In this document: positions 40,703 to 49,192 of the stretch, piece by piece | Layout of the letters: each line of letters begins with the position of its first letter | How positions within the stretch are numbered: the stretch's first letter is position 1 | DNA from: Bradyrhizobium hipponense | GTDB taxonomy: Bacteria > Pseudomonadota > Alphaproteobacteria > Rhizobiales > Xanthobacteraceae | DNA length: 64,000 nt | Direction: 5' to 3' | Assembly (NCBI RefSeq): GCF_008123965.1 | Contig: NZ_VSTH01000051.1 | Location: forward strand, 80,688 to 144,687 | The notes under the pieces: generated by a model | Told to the model about the DNA's origin: nothing | The model's input: only the letters and a program-made list of their open reading frames with translations | Database searches by the model: none | Program-made: the position numbers and the translations under genes

Positions 40703-41030
40703 TCGTCATATCCCTGGTGCCGGTTCCGCCAGGGCAAGCAACAGCGAACTGCGGGCGACCTTCCCGCAGCATCTGTTCATTGCGGACGTGGCCAGCCAGC
40801 GCGTCGTAGAGCTTGCCGTATTTGTTTCTTCTGACCGCTGCGCCTGGCCGCTCGATGTTGTCCCAATCAGCCGGGTAGGGATCGACCGCGACGCCGCCCT
40901 CCTCAGCCCATTCCCGAGCCAGCCTGTCGGCTCCCGACGCCTCCCCCGGGATCTCGCCCCGCTCACATCCAACTTTTCGGGAGTCGAATCGGTCGTCCCG
41001 GCGTTCTGGATAATCGTTTGACCGGCTCAC
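40647..41030 (-). pseudogene. N-terminally truncated DUF2493 (SLOG-superfamily) gene
   Basis: GEASGADRLAREWAEEGGVAVDPYPADW and RNEQMLREGRPQFAVACPGGTGTRDM match the middle and end of DUF2493 proteins (GxxGADxxA; PGGxGT). The usual first 60 or so residues, including the Rossmann strand V-x-G-x-R, are replaced by unrelated Arg/Asp-rich sequence. The GTG start overlaps the stop of the nuclease-ATPase gene (GTGA). It is either a remnant left by recombination or a shortened coupled partner. Full-length family members are thought to bind nucleotides. Confidence 0.55.
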
Positions 41031-43537
41031 GACCTACGCTGAGGTCGGCTGCGAGTAGGGACCGGCGCTGACCTGGCAGTGAATGGAGTATTCAGATGGG
41101 CCAAAGCCTTTTCGATATTCTCAACAGCGGCACGACCACCTAATCCATGTTCTTCATAAAAAGCATGGCGCTTGCAGCGACGCGTATATTCAAAGCGGAT
41201 GTGGTCGCTGAGTATCTTCATGATCTTCAGCCTACTGGTGTAGTTAAGTTCTGGACGGTGGTCCTGACCAGCCCACAACAGGCCGATGTCGTGGGCAGCT
41301 TCGCGGGAAGCAAAATTCAAATTGGTCGTGATACCGATGAGGTATTCGTTGCGTTCCAAGAAAAAGCGCATGTGGATGAAGCCGGAAGCATGCATCCTGA
41401 TCGCGTCGTCTTCCGACAGCCTATCGACAACCAGGCTCTCAGGTTCGATGAGACCCCACTTAACGACGGTGCCGATTGCCTTGAAGGCGTCTTCCTCATC
41501 GTAGCCAAGCTGGCTCATCTTTTTAAGGACGGTGCCAATGGTGGCGTACCCCTCCTGGGTGAAGTCGATCTTCGCTTTTCGATTTCGTATCAAATACTCA
41601 AGGATGTCGGGGATCAGAAGATTGCTCGGCCGATTGTACTCCGGGTCGGCGTAAAGGATGTTGTGAATGTATAGAGAGCGGCCGTTATAGTATTTCTGGC
41701 GGCCCCTCATCAGCGCGCGGATGATGGGGTTTTCCCGAATCCGCATTTCACCGCCGGATAGGACTGAACCCGTGATTTGCCCCGTTGGGATGTGGGGTGA
41801 GACGATGATGTCGCCAAACATGCCAAGCGCCCGCCGCACGTCCTTTGCGACTAGCGCTTCCAAGGCGGACGCGACCTTCACCGACCTGTCGTCGAACATC
41901 GACAGGTAGATTCCCAATAGGAATTCGCCAAGCCGGGTGGCCGGATATTTGATCTTCAGGCCGGACGCGAGAGCGTATTCCTGCTGGGGGTCGACTTCGG
42001 TCTGAAGTGTTTCCATTACCAATTCGAGCCGCTTGCGTATCACTTGCGCAAACCGCGGCGGCCGGATGTAGAAATTGATTGCGTTTATGAACGCATCAAG
42101 CGGTGCTTCGTCGCGATGCGCTTCGAAAGTGGAATCGCGCAGATTGACGAGAACCAGTGATTTGGTCAGTTCCTTGAACCACTGGGCGGCTTCAAATATC
42201 GCGAGTTGCTGATCTCGCGACCGTTTATCGACATTATCAAATACGATGACGATACCGAGGCTCATCTCGCCGGAAAAATGCCTGGCGATCGCCTCAGCAA
42301 GCTTCACGGGGTCTTTTGCCAGCTGATCGAGCAAGTCCGTGCGGCGGCGCACGTACTCGGTTCGGTCGTTGTTTTTCAGGGCCTTTGCCGGGCTACGCTC
42401 AAAACGTCGAAGCTCGACACCGAAGATCTTCTCGATCTGGTCGGCTTCGTAGATGTCGATGTTGTTGATCTCGGCAAACGAGTGGGCGAACTGCTCGGCA
42501 ATCCACGTCCTCAGGCCTTCGAGCCCAGGTGGCATGACGTTGAAGTTGAGGAAGGCCCACCGGGTTTTCTTGCTGACCTCATGCGACATCAGCCGCCGGT
42601 AGAAACGACGGATAAAAGTGCTCTTGCCGGCGCCGACCGAACCGATGATGAGCTGAACGCGGGCATTCGTAGACGGGCTGAGAGAAAACTTCTGGATTTC
42701 AGATGAAATACCCGTGGCCGTGTTCTTGCTTGTGACGATCGGCTTGAGCTGGTTTCCCGCAATTTTGTCGGTACGGTCCTTAAGGTAGGTTTCCAGAACG
42801 CCCTCGTAATTGCCGAGTTCGTCTGAGGTCACGTACGCACGGTCGATCACCTCGTCAGGCGTTTCGTCGGAATTGCTGCCGAAGTATTTCGTTATCGTGC
42901 TGAATAGCGGTTCAGCGAAGTCGTTGACGCCCAGCTGTTGTGCCAGCCTCGATGGCCCTCCCATGAACGACGCAACGCTGTAGAAGGTGCGCGCCTGGAA
43001 GTGAGGGCCAAGTTTCTCCACACGGGCCTGCAGGGCATCCACGCCGATCGCGCTCTGAATCGCGGCGAGCAGGGCGGTTCCGGGTTGAACGTCGGCACAC
43101 GGCGCGATAAGGGCTCCAACCTCGCTGTCCCAAGCCGAAAGTCCGAACTGCACGCCGTTACAGGCGAGCACGAACCCAATCGGATTTACCTCTGGCGGAT
43201 AGCGCTTGTTTACCTCGGAGGCATAGAGACGGGCTTCGCGCATCCCAACCTCAATTGTCACATCCGTCGCTTTCGCCTCGACGATGACAAGGGGGATGCT
43301 GTTCACCCAGACGGAAAAATCCGGGAAATAACCGTAACGCTTTCCGGCGGCCTTATCGATCTCGGTCGGGGTCATGTACTCTTTGGTACGTATCCAACTG
43401 GAGCGAAGGCCGAGATATCCGGGGTTGACCAGAAAAGGCATGATGACCTTCTGCTCAACATCACTTTCCGTGCGGAGTTCGTTCGGCTTGACGATGGGTA
43501 CGACCGGCAATGGCTTGCTGGGTAGGCGAGTGACCAC
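41027..43537 (-). CDS. PD-(D/E)XK nuclease fused to a P-loop NTPase, candidate defence protein (836 aa)
   Basis: Residues 20-130 match the HsdR-N-type nuclease fold: ESDVEQKVIMPFL, GYFPDFSVWV (P72, D73) and IPLVIVEAKA (E87-x-K89). From 295 lies an NTPase: Walker A GSVGAGKST (299-307), Walker B IVIVFDNVD (430-437), and a helical C-terminal half of about 400 residues likely to sense or oligomerise. The architecture resembles STAND-like or nuclease-NTPase defence proteins, though no named system fits from sequence alone. It sits at the right prophage end, a usual place for cargo. The start is a GTG with no strong ribosome site. Confidence 0.75.
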   Translation of the reverse strand: MVTRLPSKPLPVVPIVKPNELRTESDVEQKVIMPFLVNPGYLGLRSSWIRTKEYMTPTEIDKAAGKRYGYFPDFSVWVNSIPLVIVEAKATDVTIEVGMREARLYASEVNKRYPPEVNPIGFVLACNGVQFGLSAWDSEVGALIAPCADVQPGTALLAAIQSAIGVDALQARVEKLGPHFQARTFYSVASFMGGPSRLAQQLGVNDFAEPLFSTITKYFGSNSDETPDEVIDRAYVTSDELGNYEGVLETYLKDRTDKIAGNQLKPIVTSKNTATGISSEIQKFSLSPSTNARVQLIIGSVGAGKSTFIRRFYRRLMSHEVSKKTRWAFLNFNVMPPGLEGLRTWIAEQFAHSFAEINNIDIYEADQIEKIFGVELRRFERSPAKALKNNDRTEYVRRRTDLLDQLAKDPVKLAEAIARHFSGEMSLGIVIVFDNVDKRSRDQQLAIFEAAQWFKELTKSLVLVNLRDSTFEAHRDEAPLDAFINAINFYIRPPRFAQVIRKRLELVMETLQTEVDPQQEYALASGLKIKYPATRLGEFLLGIYLSMFDDRSVKVASALEALVAKDVRRALGMFGDIIVSPHIPTGQITGSVLSGGEMRIRENPIIRALMRGRQKYYNGRSLYIHNILYADPEYNRPSNLLIPDILEYLIRNRKAKIDFTQEGYATIGTVLKKMSQLGYDEEDAFKAIGTVVKWGLIEPESLVVDRLSEDDAIRMHASGFIHMRFFLERNEYLIGITTNLNFASREAAHDIGLLWAGQDHRPELNYTSRLKIMKILSDHIRFEYTRRCKRHAFYEEHGLGGRAAVENIEKALAHLNTPFTARSAPVPTRSRPQRRS

Positions 43538-43663
43538 GGGTTAGCCTCAGGTGATTCGGCATTGTAGCCGGAACCCGGGCGGAGTCAGCCATAACACACA
43601 TGAAAATAACGGAGGATCCGCCTCAGCCATTCGGCGGTCGCCATTGTCGGAAGTAGCGCGCGG

Positions 43664-43939
43664 TCATCGGAATGCCTTGCACGCGTCGCCGCTCCGGAAG
43701 GTGCCGGACGGGCAGGAATGCCCCTCAATCTTCGGATAGGCACGCGGGGTGTCCCGGTGGAGCGCCTCGCACTTGTCGCCCTTTCCGACGTAGCCAGTCG
43801 GGCATGAACCAGTCCTCGGGATACGCTCCCGCCCGTCACGAGTCGGCGTCGGGTACGGACTCTCAGCGAGCGCCGGAGCGGCGATGAAGAGGGCAGTGAG
43901 CAGCGTCCCGAGCACGCAACGCACGAGCGTTGTTGTCAT
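43664..43939 (-). CDS. Small secreted Cys-containing protein (91 aa), probably host
   Basis: Residues 1-26 are a signal peptide (TTTLVRCVLGTLLTALFIAAPALA). The mature part has two similar motifs with paired cysteines, GSCPTGYVGKGDKCEAL and HSCPSGTFRSGDACKAF, each C-P-x-G-x-(6-7)-C, likely disulfide-bonded. Such short repeated secreted proteins are common in Bradyrhizobium-like genomes. ATG 43939 gives the signal peptide; a longer frame runs back toward the tRNA. It lies between the nuclease-ATPase and the tRNA, so the prophage boundary is near here. Confidence 0.7.
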   Translation of the reverse strand: MTTTLVRCVLGTLLTALFIAAPALAESPYPTPTRDGRERIPRTGSCPTGYVGKGDKCEALHRDTPRAYPKIEGHSCPSGTFRSGDACKAFR

Positions 43940-44068
43940 GATGTTCTCTCTTTTTCGGGTCGTGATATGGTGGACAGAACAGGCACAGAGGGAGACCAAT
44001 GGGCTAACCAATCTGGTCCCCAATCTGGTCCCCACGAAATCAGCGATTTCGCAAATGCCTGTTTTTAC

Positions 44069-44144
44069 TGGTGGGCCCGGCAGGACTCGAACCTGCAACC
44101 AGACCGTTATGAGCGGCCGGCTCTAACCATTGAGCTACAGGCCC
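44069..44144 (-). tRNA. tRNA with CAT anticodon, tRNA-Ile2 type
   Basis: The minus strand folds as a cloverleaf: acceptor GGGCCTG/CGGGCCC, D arm TAGCTCAATGGTTAGAGC, anticodon loop CTCATAA with CAT, T arm GCAGGTTCGAGTCCTGC, and an encoded CCA. The overall sequence is closer to the isoleucine (lysidine-modified) CAT tRNA than to elongator Met, but this needs the tilS recognition test. Its 3' end faces the prophage, as expected when a phage integrates into a tRNA 3' end. Confidence 0.88.
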
Positions 44145-44484
44145 CGCCGCGAGACGGCCGCTTGGGCAGCGGCCGGCAACGGTGCGCGGTTCGTTTACAA
44201 GGCCGGAGGCGAGGGTGCAATGCCGGCCCTGAGGCGGGAACGCCCGCGTCGCGCAGTCCAAGCGCTGCGCGTCGGTCGATTGCCGGGATGAGTGATGATG
44301 GCATTATGCCGGTGTTTTGCCCGACGGGTCAAATGCCCGGGCGAGGGGCTTGTTTTTCGCTTCTGTAACCCGCTGTGATCGCGCGCCTTTTCTACTGTGC
44401 ATGGGGTTGTTTTCGCACTTTTTGATTCGAGGGGGCCGCCGGCCCCCCAATATCTTGCCGGCAGAGCCCCGCGGCGGGCCGGCT
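44145..44484. other. 340-base intergenic stretch between tRNA and Bug-type gene
   Basis: No coding frame is supported. It holds the tRNA's upstream promoter region and a GC-rich stem GGGGGCC/GGCCCCC (44431-44447) that could end the minus-strand solute-binding gene, although no T-run follows on that strand. Confidence 0.55.
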
Positions 44485-45462
44485 CTAGTCGACCGACACC
44501 CCAGCGAACTCCACCACCTTGCGCCATTTCTCGGTCTCGTCGGTGACCAGCTTGCCGAACTCGGCCGGCGTCATCGGCTTGGGGATGCCGCCGGTCTCGG
44601 CGAGGCGGGCCACCAGCTTCGGGTCCTTCAGCGCCTCGCCCACGGCCTTGTTGAGGATCTCGATCACTTCGGGCGGCGTGCCCTTCGGCGCGGAGATGCC
44701 GTAGAAGCCGACCGATTCGAATCCCGGCACGGTCTCGGCGATCGCGGGCACGTCGGGGACGATCGGCCAGCGCTGCGGCGAGGTGACGCCGAGCGCGCGG
44801 ACAGTGCCGCCCTTGGCCTGCTCCAGCGCGGAAGGAAGGTTGTCGAAGATCAGCTGCACCTTGTTGGAGATGATGTCGGGGAAGGCGATCGCCGAGCCCC
44901 GATAGGGCACATGCACCATGTCGCACTTGGTCATCACCTTGAACAGCTCCGCCGACATGTGCACCGAGGTGCCGTTGCCGGACGAGGCAAAGGAGATCTT
45001 GCCGGGATTGGCCTTGCAGTAGTCGATGAACTCCTGGACCGTCTTGGCCGGAAACGCGTTGGAGACGACCAGCATGTTGGTGAGCTGCATGATGCTGGCG
45101 ACAGGGACGGTGTCGCGCAAAAAGTCGAACGGCAGCTTCTTGTAGAGCGAGGTCGAGATCGCGTTGTTGGGCGCGACGAACAGCAGCGTGTAGCCGTCCG
45201 GCGGCGAGCTGATTGCGGCTGCGGCCGCGATGTTGCCGCCGGAGCCGGTGCGGTTCTCGACGATGAATTGCTGGCCGAGACGTTCCGACAGCCACTGCGC
45301 CATCATCCGCGACACGATGTCGACCGGGCCGCCAGCGGCGAAGCCGATCAGCCAGTGCACGGGGCGGCTCGGGTAGTCGGCGGCGGAGGCGGCAGGTGCG
45401 GCGCTGAACAAGCCTGACATCAACGCAAGCCCAACACCAGCGCACCGCAAAATTCGCAACAT
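44485..45462 (-). CDS. Bug/TctC-type periplasmic solute-binding protein (325 aa)
   Basis: A signal peptide (about 28 residues, GVGLALMSGLFSAAPAASA) leads into the Bug-family pattern: YPSRPVHWLIGFAAGGPVDIVSRM, IVENRTGSGGNIAAAA, ISFASSGNGTSVHMSAELF, VPYRGSAIAFPDI and GFYGISAPKGTPPEV. These proteins bind small organic acids for the tripartite tricarboxylate transporter or act as sensors. No tctAB genes adjoin, so it is likely an orphan, as most Bug proteins in these bacteria are. ATG 45462 is preferred over the frame's earlier start. Confidence 0.9.
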   Translation of the reverse strand: MLRILRCAGVGLALMSGLFSAAPAASAADYPSRPVHWLIGFAAGGPVDIVSRMMAQWLSERLGQQFIVENRTGSGGNIAAAAAISSPPDGYTLLFVAPNNAISTSLYKKLPFDFLRDTVPVASIMQLTNMLVVSNAFPAKTVQEFIDYCKANPGKISFASSGNGTSVHMSAELFKVMTKCDMVHVPYRGSAIAFPDIISNKVQLIFDNLPSALEQAKGGTVRALGVTSPQRWPIVPDVPAIAETVPGFESVGFYGISAPKGTPPEVIEILNKAVGEALKDPKLVARLAETGGIPKPMTPAEFGKLVTDETEKWRKVVEFAGVSVD

Positions 45463-45568
45463 GACGTCTCCCATTGCTTTATTGTCGTTGTGCCCATGCT
45501 TTCATAAAAACCGCCCGCTGCCTACATCGCCTCAAGTCGATGTTGACGCGGAGCGGCCGGGACTCGTC

Positions 45569-46546
45569 ATGAAACTCGTCGTCATGAAACTCGCATCATC
45601 CATCCTTCTCGCCGCGGCGCTGCTCGCGAGCCCCGCTGTGGCCCAAACCGAAGACAAGGCCATTTCGACTACTATCAGTCTCGGGACTGCCACACCCGGC
45701 GGCGGCTTTCCGCTCTATGGCAACGCCTTTGCGGAGGTGATGAACGCGGCCGATCCGCAGCTGACAATCGCCCCGCGCAACACCAAGGGCAGCAACGAGA
45801 ACATTCCGCTGCTGGAGAAGGGCGAGCTCGATCTCGCGCTGGTCGCCGGCGAGCCGGCCTATGAGGCCTTTGCCGGCATCAGCCGGGCGCCGGTGCGCCT
45901 GAAGATACTCACCGCGATCTATTCCAATCCCGGAATGTTCGTGGTGCGCGCGGACAGTCCCTACAAGACCATCCGCGATCTCGTCGGCCAGCCGGTGGCC
46001 TTCGGCGCCAAGGGCTCCGGCCTGCCGATCCTGGCGCGCTATGTGCTCGACGGGCTCGGCTTGAGGCAGGACGAGGACTTCAAGGCGATCTATCTCGACC
46101 GCGCCGGCGACGGCCCCGCGATGGTCGAGGACGGCCGCGTTGCGGCGCTGTGGGACGCCGGCATCGGCTGGCCCGGCTTTGCGGCAGTGGCGTCGAGCGC
46201 ATCAGGCGCGCGCTTCATCGCGCCAAGTGCCGACGAGATTGCCCGCATCCGCGCCAAACACTCGTTCCTGAAGCCGCTGACCGTGCCGGCCGGCAGCTAT
46301 CCAAACCAGTCCGAGCCGATCGCCTCGCTCGGCTCCTGGAGCTTTGTCCTGACGCGCGAGGACCTGCCCGACGACATCGCCTATCGCCTCGCGAAAACGC
46401 TGCACGGCGTTGAGCCGACGTTCTGCAAGAAGCTCGCGCAGGCCTGCGAGACCACGGCCGCGAACACGGTTGCCGCCGCGCCGAAGCCGGAGCTGCTTCA
46501 TCCCGGCGTCGCAAAATACTTCCGCGAGATCGGCGTGGTGAAATAG
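45569..46546 (+). CDS. TAXI-family TRAP solute-binding protein (325 aa)
   Basis: A signal peptide (LASSILLAAALLASPAVA) is followed by TAXI features: ISLGTATPGGGFPLYGNAFAEVM, NTKGSNENIPLLEKGELDLALV, FVVRADSPYKTIRDLVGQPVAFG and GSGLPILARYVL. The family delivers substrates such as glutamate or other small acids to TRAP transporters. No TRAP permease is adjacent. The start is ambiguous: a 15-base tandem duplication gives two in-frame ATGs (45569 and 45584). It is divergent from the Bug gene across 106 bases. Confidence 0.85.
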   Translation: MKLVVMKLASSILLAAALLASPAVAQTEDKAISTTISLGTATPGGGFPLYGNAFAEVMNAADPQLTIAPRNTKGSNENIPLLEKGELDLALVAGEPAYEAFAGISRAPVRLKILTAIYSNPGMFVVRADSPYKTIRDLVGQPVAFGAKGSGLPILARYVLDGLGLRQDEDFKAIYLDRAGDGPAMVEDGRVAALWDAGIGWPGFAAVASSASGARFIAPSADEIARIRAKHSFLKPLTVPAGSYPNQSEPIASLGSWSFVLTREDLPDDIAYRLAKTLHGVEPTFCKKLAQACETTAANTVAAAPKPELLHPGVAKYFREIGVVK

Positions 46547-46560
46547 GACGCGGTGCTCGC

Positions 46561-46653
46561 CACAATCGTCATGCCTGGTTTTGTCCCGGGCATCCTCGTT
46601 CTTGGTGCCGCACGAAGATCGTGGATGGCCGGGACAAGCCCGGCCATGACGAC
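46561..46653. repeat. Dispersed palindromic repeat of rhizobial type
   Basis: CGTCATGCCTGG...CCCGGGCAT (from about 46568) is answered by ATGGCCGGGACAAGCCCGGCCATGACGA (46625-46652). Such extragenic palindromes occur many times in Bradyrhizobium genomes. It lies between two convergent genes and may fold in both transcripts. Confidence 0.75.
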
Positions 46654-46675
46654 ATCTCCGTGTTTCGCTACGCCG

Positions 46676-47890
46676 TCACTTCTTCACCATCGCGCACGCC
46701 GGGTCCGGCGGACCGAACGCCTTGTCGCCGGAGATGGTCGTGAGGATCTTGTAATAGTCCCACGGATATTTGCTCTCCTCCGGCGTCTTCACCTGCACCA
46801 GCCAGAGATCGTGCACCATCAGATTGTCATCGCGTAAGCGGCCGTTGCGGGCGAAGAAGTCCTCGATCGGCTTCTCGCGCATTTTCGCCGCGACCTTGAG
46901 CGGATCGTCGGTGCCGGCTTCCTTGATGGCGTTGAGATAGTGCATCACGCTCGAATAGACCCCGGCCTGCCACATCGTTGGCATCTTGTTCATCTTGGCG
47001 AAGTAGCGCTTGGACCATTCGCGGGTTTTGTCGTCCATGTCCCAATAGAACGACGTGGTCAGCAACAGCCCCTGCGCAGCCTGGAGGCCGAGGCCGTGGA
47101 TGTCGGTGATCAGCGCCAGCAGCGCCGCCATCTGCTGGCCGCCCTTGAACACGCCGAACTCCGAGCCGGTCTTGATCTCGTTCATGTTATTGGGCGGACC
47201 GGCGGCGATGCCGATGATCTTGGCTTTTGACGCCTGCGCCTGCAGCACAAAGGAGGACAGATCGGGCGTCGCCAGCGGCGGCCGCACCGAGCCCAGCACC
47301 TTGCCGCCGTTGGCGGTGACGACGCTGGAGGCGTCGCGCTCCAGCGAATGGCCGAAGGCGTAGTCGTCGGTGATGAAGAACCAGCTGTCGCCGCCGCGCT
47401 TGACCACCGCATCCGCGGTGCCGACCGCGAGCGCGCGGGTGTCGAACACCCACTGGATCGCGTAGGGCGAGCAGAACTTGCCGTGGAAATCGGCGGTGCC
47501 GGTGGAGTGGGTGATGAACAGGCGCTTTTTCTCGGTGGCGACGTTCTGCACCGCAAGCCCCACCGCGGAGACCGGCACGTCGACGATCAGATCGACCTGG
47601 TCGACGTCGTACCAGCGCCGCGCGATGGCGCCGCCGACGTCGGCTTTGAGCTGATGGTCGCCGGTCACGATGCTGATCGGCTTGCCGAGCACGGTGCCGC
47701 CGAAATCGTCAATCGCCATTTGCGTCGCCGTCACCGACCCCGGGCCGGTCGCGGCCGAGGCCGGGCCGTTCATGTCGGTGAGCACGCCGATCTTGACGGC
47801 ATTGTCCGAAACCTGCGCCGACGCCGCACCCGATACGAGCACCGCGGCGAGCGCGGCCGCAACCGGCAGCCCAAATCTGACTGGATTCAC
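46676..47890 (-). CDS. Branched-chain amino-acid-type ABC substrate-binding protein (404 aa)
   Basis: An AGGGGAGG ribosome site 7 bases upstream fixes GTG 47890 as start; a longer frame begins at 47971 without one. A signal peptide (about 26 residues) precedes the LivJ/LivK-like fold: VKIGVLTDMNGPASAATGPGSVTATQMAIDDFGG, THSTGTADF, VVKRGGDSWFFITDDYAFG and a C-terminal EESKYPWDYYKI. The ligand of these proteins in rhizobia may be aromatic compounds or other acids as well as amino acids. No permease or ATPase genes adjoin. Confidence 0.88.
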   Translation of the reverse strand: MNPVRFGLPVAAALAAVLVSGAASAQVSDNAVKIGVLTDMNGPASAATGPGSVTATQMAIDDFGGTVLGKPISIVTGDHQLKADVGGAIARRWYDVDQVDLIVDVPVSAVGLAVQNVATEKKRLFITHSTGTADFHGKFCSPYAIQWVFDTRALAVGTADAVVKRGGDSWFFITDDYAFGHSLERDASSVVTANGGKVLGSVRPPLATPDLSSFVLQAQASKAKIIGIAAGPPNNMNEIKTGSEFGVFKGGQQMAALLALITDIHGLGLQAAQGLLLTTSFYWDMDDKTREWSKRYFAKMNKMPTMWQAGVYSSVMHYLNAIKEAGTDDPLKVAAKMREKPIEDFFARNGRLRDDNLMVHDLWLVQVKTPEESKYPWDYYKILTTISGDKAFGPPDPACAMVKK

Positions 47891-47994
47891 GCTTGTCCTC
47901 CCCTGATCCGGCTCGTTGGCCGGTGTTGCTTTTTTCCGGGTATGACCCGGCTGAATTGGTTTCTTTTGCAACTATTTGGGGGCGGACGTCAACG

Positions 47995-48888
47995 TCAGGC
48001 CGAAAAGCGGATCTGTCCGGCCGGCGAGGGATCGTAGCCGGTCAGCTCCTCGGCCCGCTGCTGCAGCCGTCTTTCGCCGAGGAAGCGGATCAGGGCCTGC
48101 ATGGCGGGGCGGAAATAGCTACGTTGCCGCATCGCAAGATCGAAGTTTTCCCAGACCAGCGGCACGAAATCGAGGCCGGCGGAGCGCGCCACCGCTCGCG
48201 TCGCCACCCCGCAATCGGCCAGGCCGGCGCGGATCACCTCGGCCAGATCCGGACCGGTCTGCGACGGCGCCTCGCCCCGGCGCAAATCCCGCATCGTGGC
48301 GCCGGCGCGCTTGAGGAGCACGTCGAGCAACATCTGCGCGCCTGTGCCTTGTTGTGGCATTGCCATCCTGGCGCCCAGCGCGAGCACGTCGGACAGGCCG
48401 CGCAGCCGCTTGGGATTGCCCGGCGGCAGCAGGAGACCCTGCTCGCGGCGCACGAATGCGACCAGCACGGCATCGTGCAGGTCCGGTGCGGCCCGCAGCG
48501 CCTCGACGCTGGCGTCGCTGGCCAGGTTGTCGGCGGCATCGAGGCTGTGGAAGTGCACCGCCGCGGCCATCACCTCGTCGCGCTGCAGGCGCTCGAGTCC
48601 GCGCGCGCTGCCCTCGCTCATCGATCCCAGCCCGGAGCCGGATTCGCGCAGGCTCCAGTCCAAAAGCTCGTCCTGGCTGCCGCCCACGACCGGCGGCGGA
48701 TCGGCGGTCCGCATGCCGGCCGGACGCGCCAGTCCCGACAACACCCAGAGGTCGAGCTCGTGCCGGGGAAAAAGCCACTTGCCGGTCACCTTGGTGCAGG
48801 GGATCGCTCCGTTGGTGACGAGTTCGTACAGCTTGCGTTCGCCGAGCCGGAGATAGTCGGCGGCTTCGCTGGTCGTCAGGAATTCCAT
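47995..48888 (-). CDS. HTH (excisionase/MerR-like) regulator with PBP-like ligand domain (297 aa)
   Basis: Residues 1-52 are a HTH_17-type helix-turn-helix (FLTTSEAADYLRLGERKLYELVTNGAIPCTKVTGKWLFPRHEL). The remainder is a PBP-like domain (DLHDAVLVAFVRREQGLLLPPGNP, RMAMPQQGTGAQMLLDVLLKRAG, ADCGVATRAVARSAGLDFVPLVWENFDLAM). The same domain ends the 51198 protein. The gene is divergent from tupA, so control of oxyanion uptake or Moco genes by a tungstate/molybdate or cofactor signal is likely. A 14-base palindrome (48891-48904) lies 2 bases before its ATG. Confidence 0.85.
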   Translation of the reverse strand: MEFLTTSEAADYLRLGERKLYELVTNGAIPCTKVTGKWLFPRHELDLWVLSGLARPAGMRTADPPPVVGGSQDELLDWSLRESGSGLGSMSEGSARGLERLQRDEVMAAAVHFHSLDAADNLASDASVEALRAAPDLHDAVLVAFVRREQGLLLPPGNPKRLRGLSDVLALGARMAMPQQGTGAQMLLDVLLKRAGATMRDLRRGEAPSQTGPDLAEVIRAGLADCGVATRAVARSAGLDFVPLVWENFDLAMRQRSYFRPAMQALIRFLGERRLQQRAEELTGYDPSPAGQIRFSA

Positions 48889-49192
48889 CCTGCATTCCTA
48901 TGCAAATTCTTGCTTCTTTTTTGACGTGCGACGCAGGTGGAATTCTGCAGTTCATTTTCGTCCGCGGGACAATGCCCGATCATCTTGCTGCTTTGCAACG
49001 CATCCTCACTCGCGCTTTTCGCCTTGGTGAATGATCCCCAAGCGTCGCGTGACGCGGGCCTTGCGGCTGTCTCGGCCGCGATTGCTCAGCACGTTGCCGA
49101 AATTTCCCGAGCGGGAGCGCAATGGGCGAACACGCCACGAGTGCGGCGCAATCGATCATCAAGATCGCGCCATATCCAAAGGGAGCCAGCTC
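48889..49192. promoter_or_regulatory. 304-base divergent control region, regulator/tupA
   Basis: It holds TGCATTCCTATGCA (48891-48904), a perfect 5-base inverted repeat beside the regulator start, and no supported gene. AAAGGGAGCC before 49193 is the tupA ribosome site. I could not fix a -35/-10 pair. Confidence 0.5.

Noticed and set aside
43551..43739. Plus-strand open frame between the nuclease-ATPase gene and the small secreted protein
   Set aside because: It overlaps the supported minus-strand gene at 43664-43939 and has no recognisable feature.
44010..44033. Tandem AATCTGGTCCCC as the att core
   Set aside because: There is no second copy at a left end to compare and no tRNA-derived sequence in it. 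Kept only as an oddity.
48891..48904. TGCATTCCTATGCA, similar to the phage operators
   Set aside because: It shares only the TGCAT/ATGCA arms, lies in the host region and has a different spacer. It is more likely an autoregulatory site of the HTH-PBP gene or chance.
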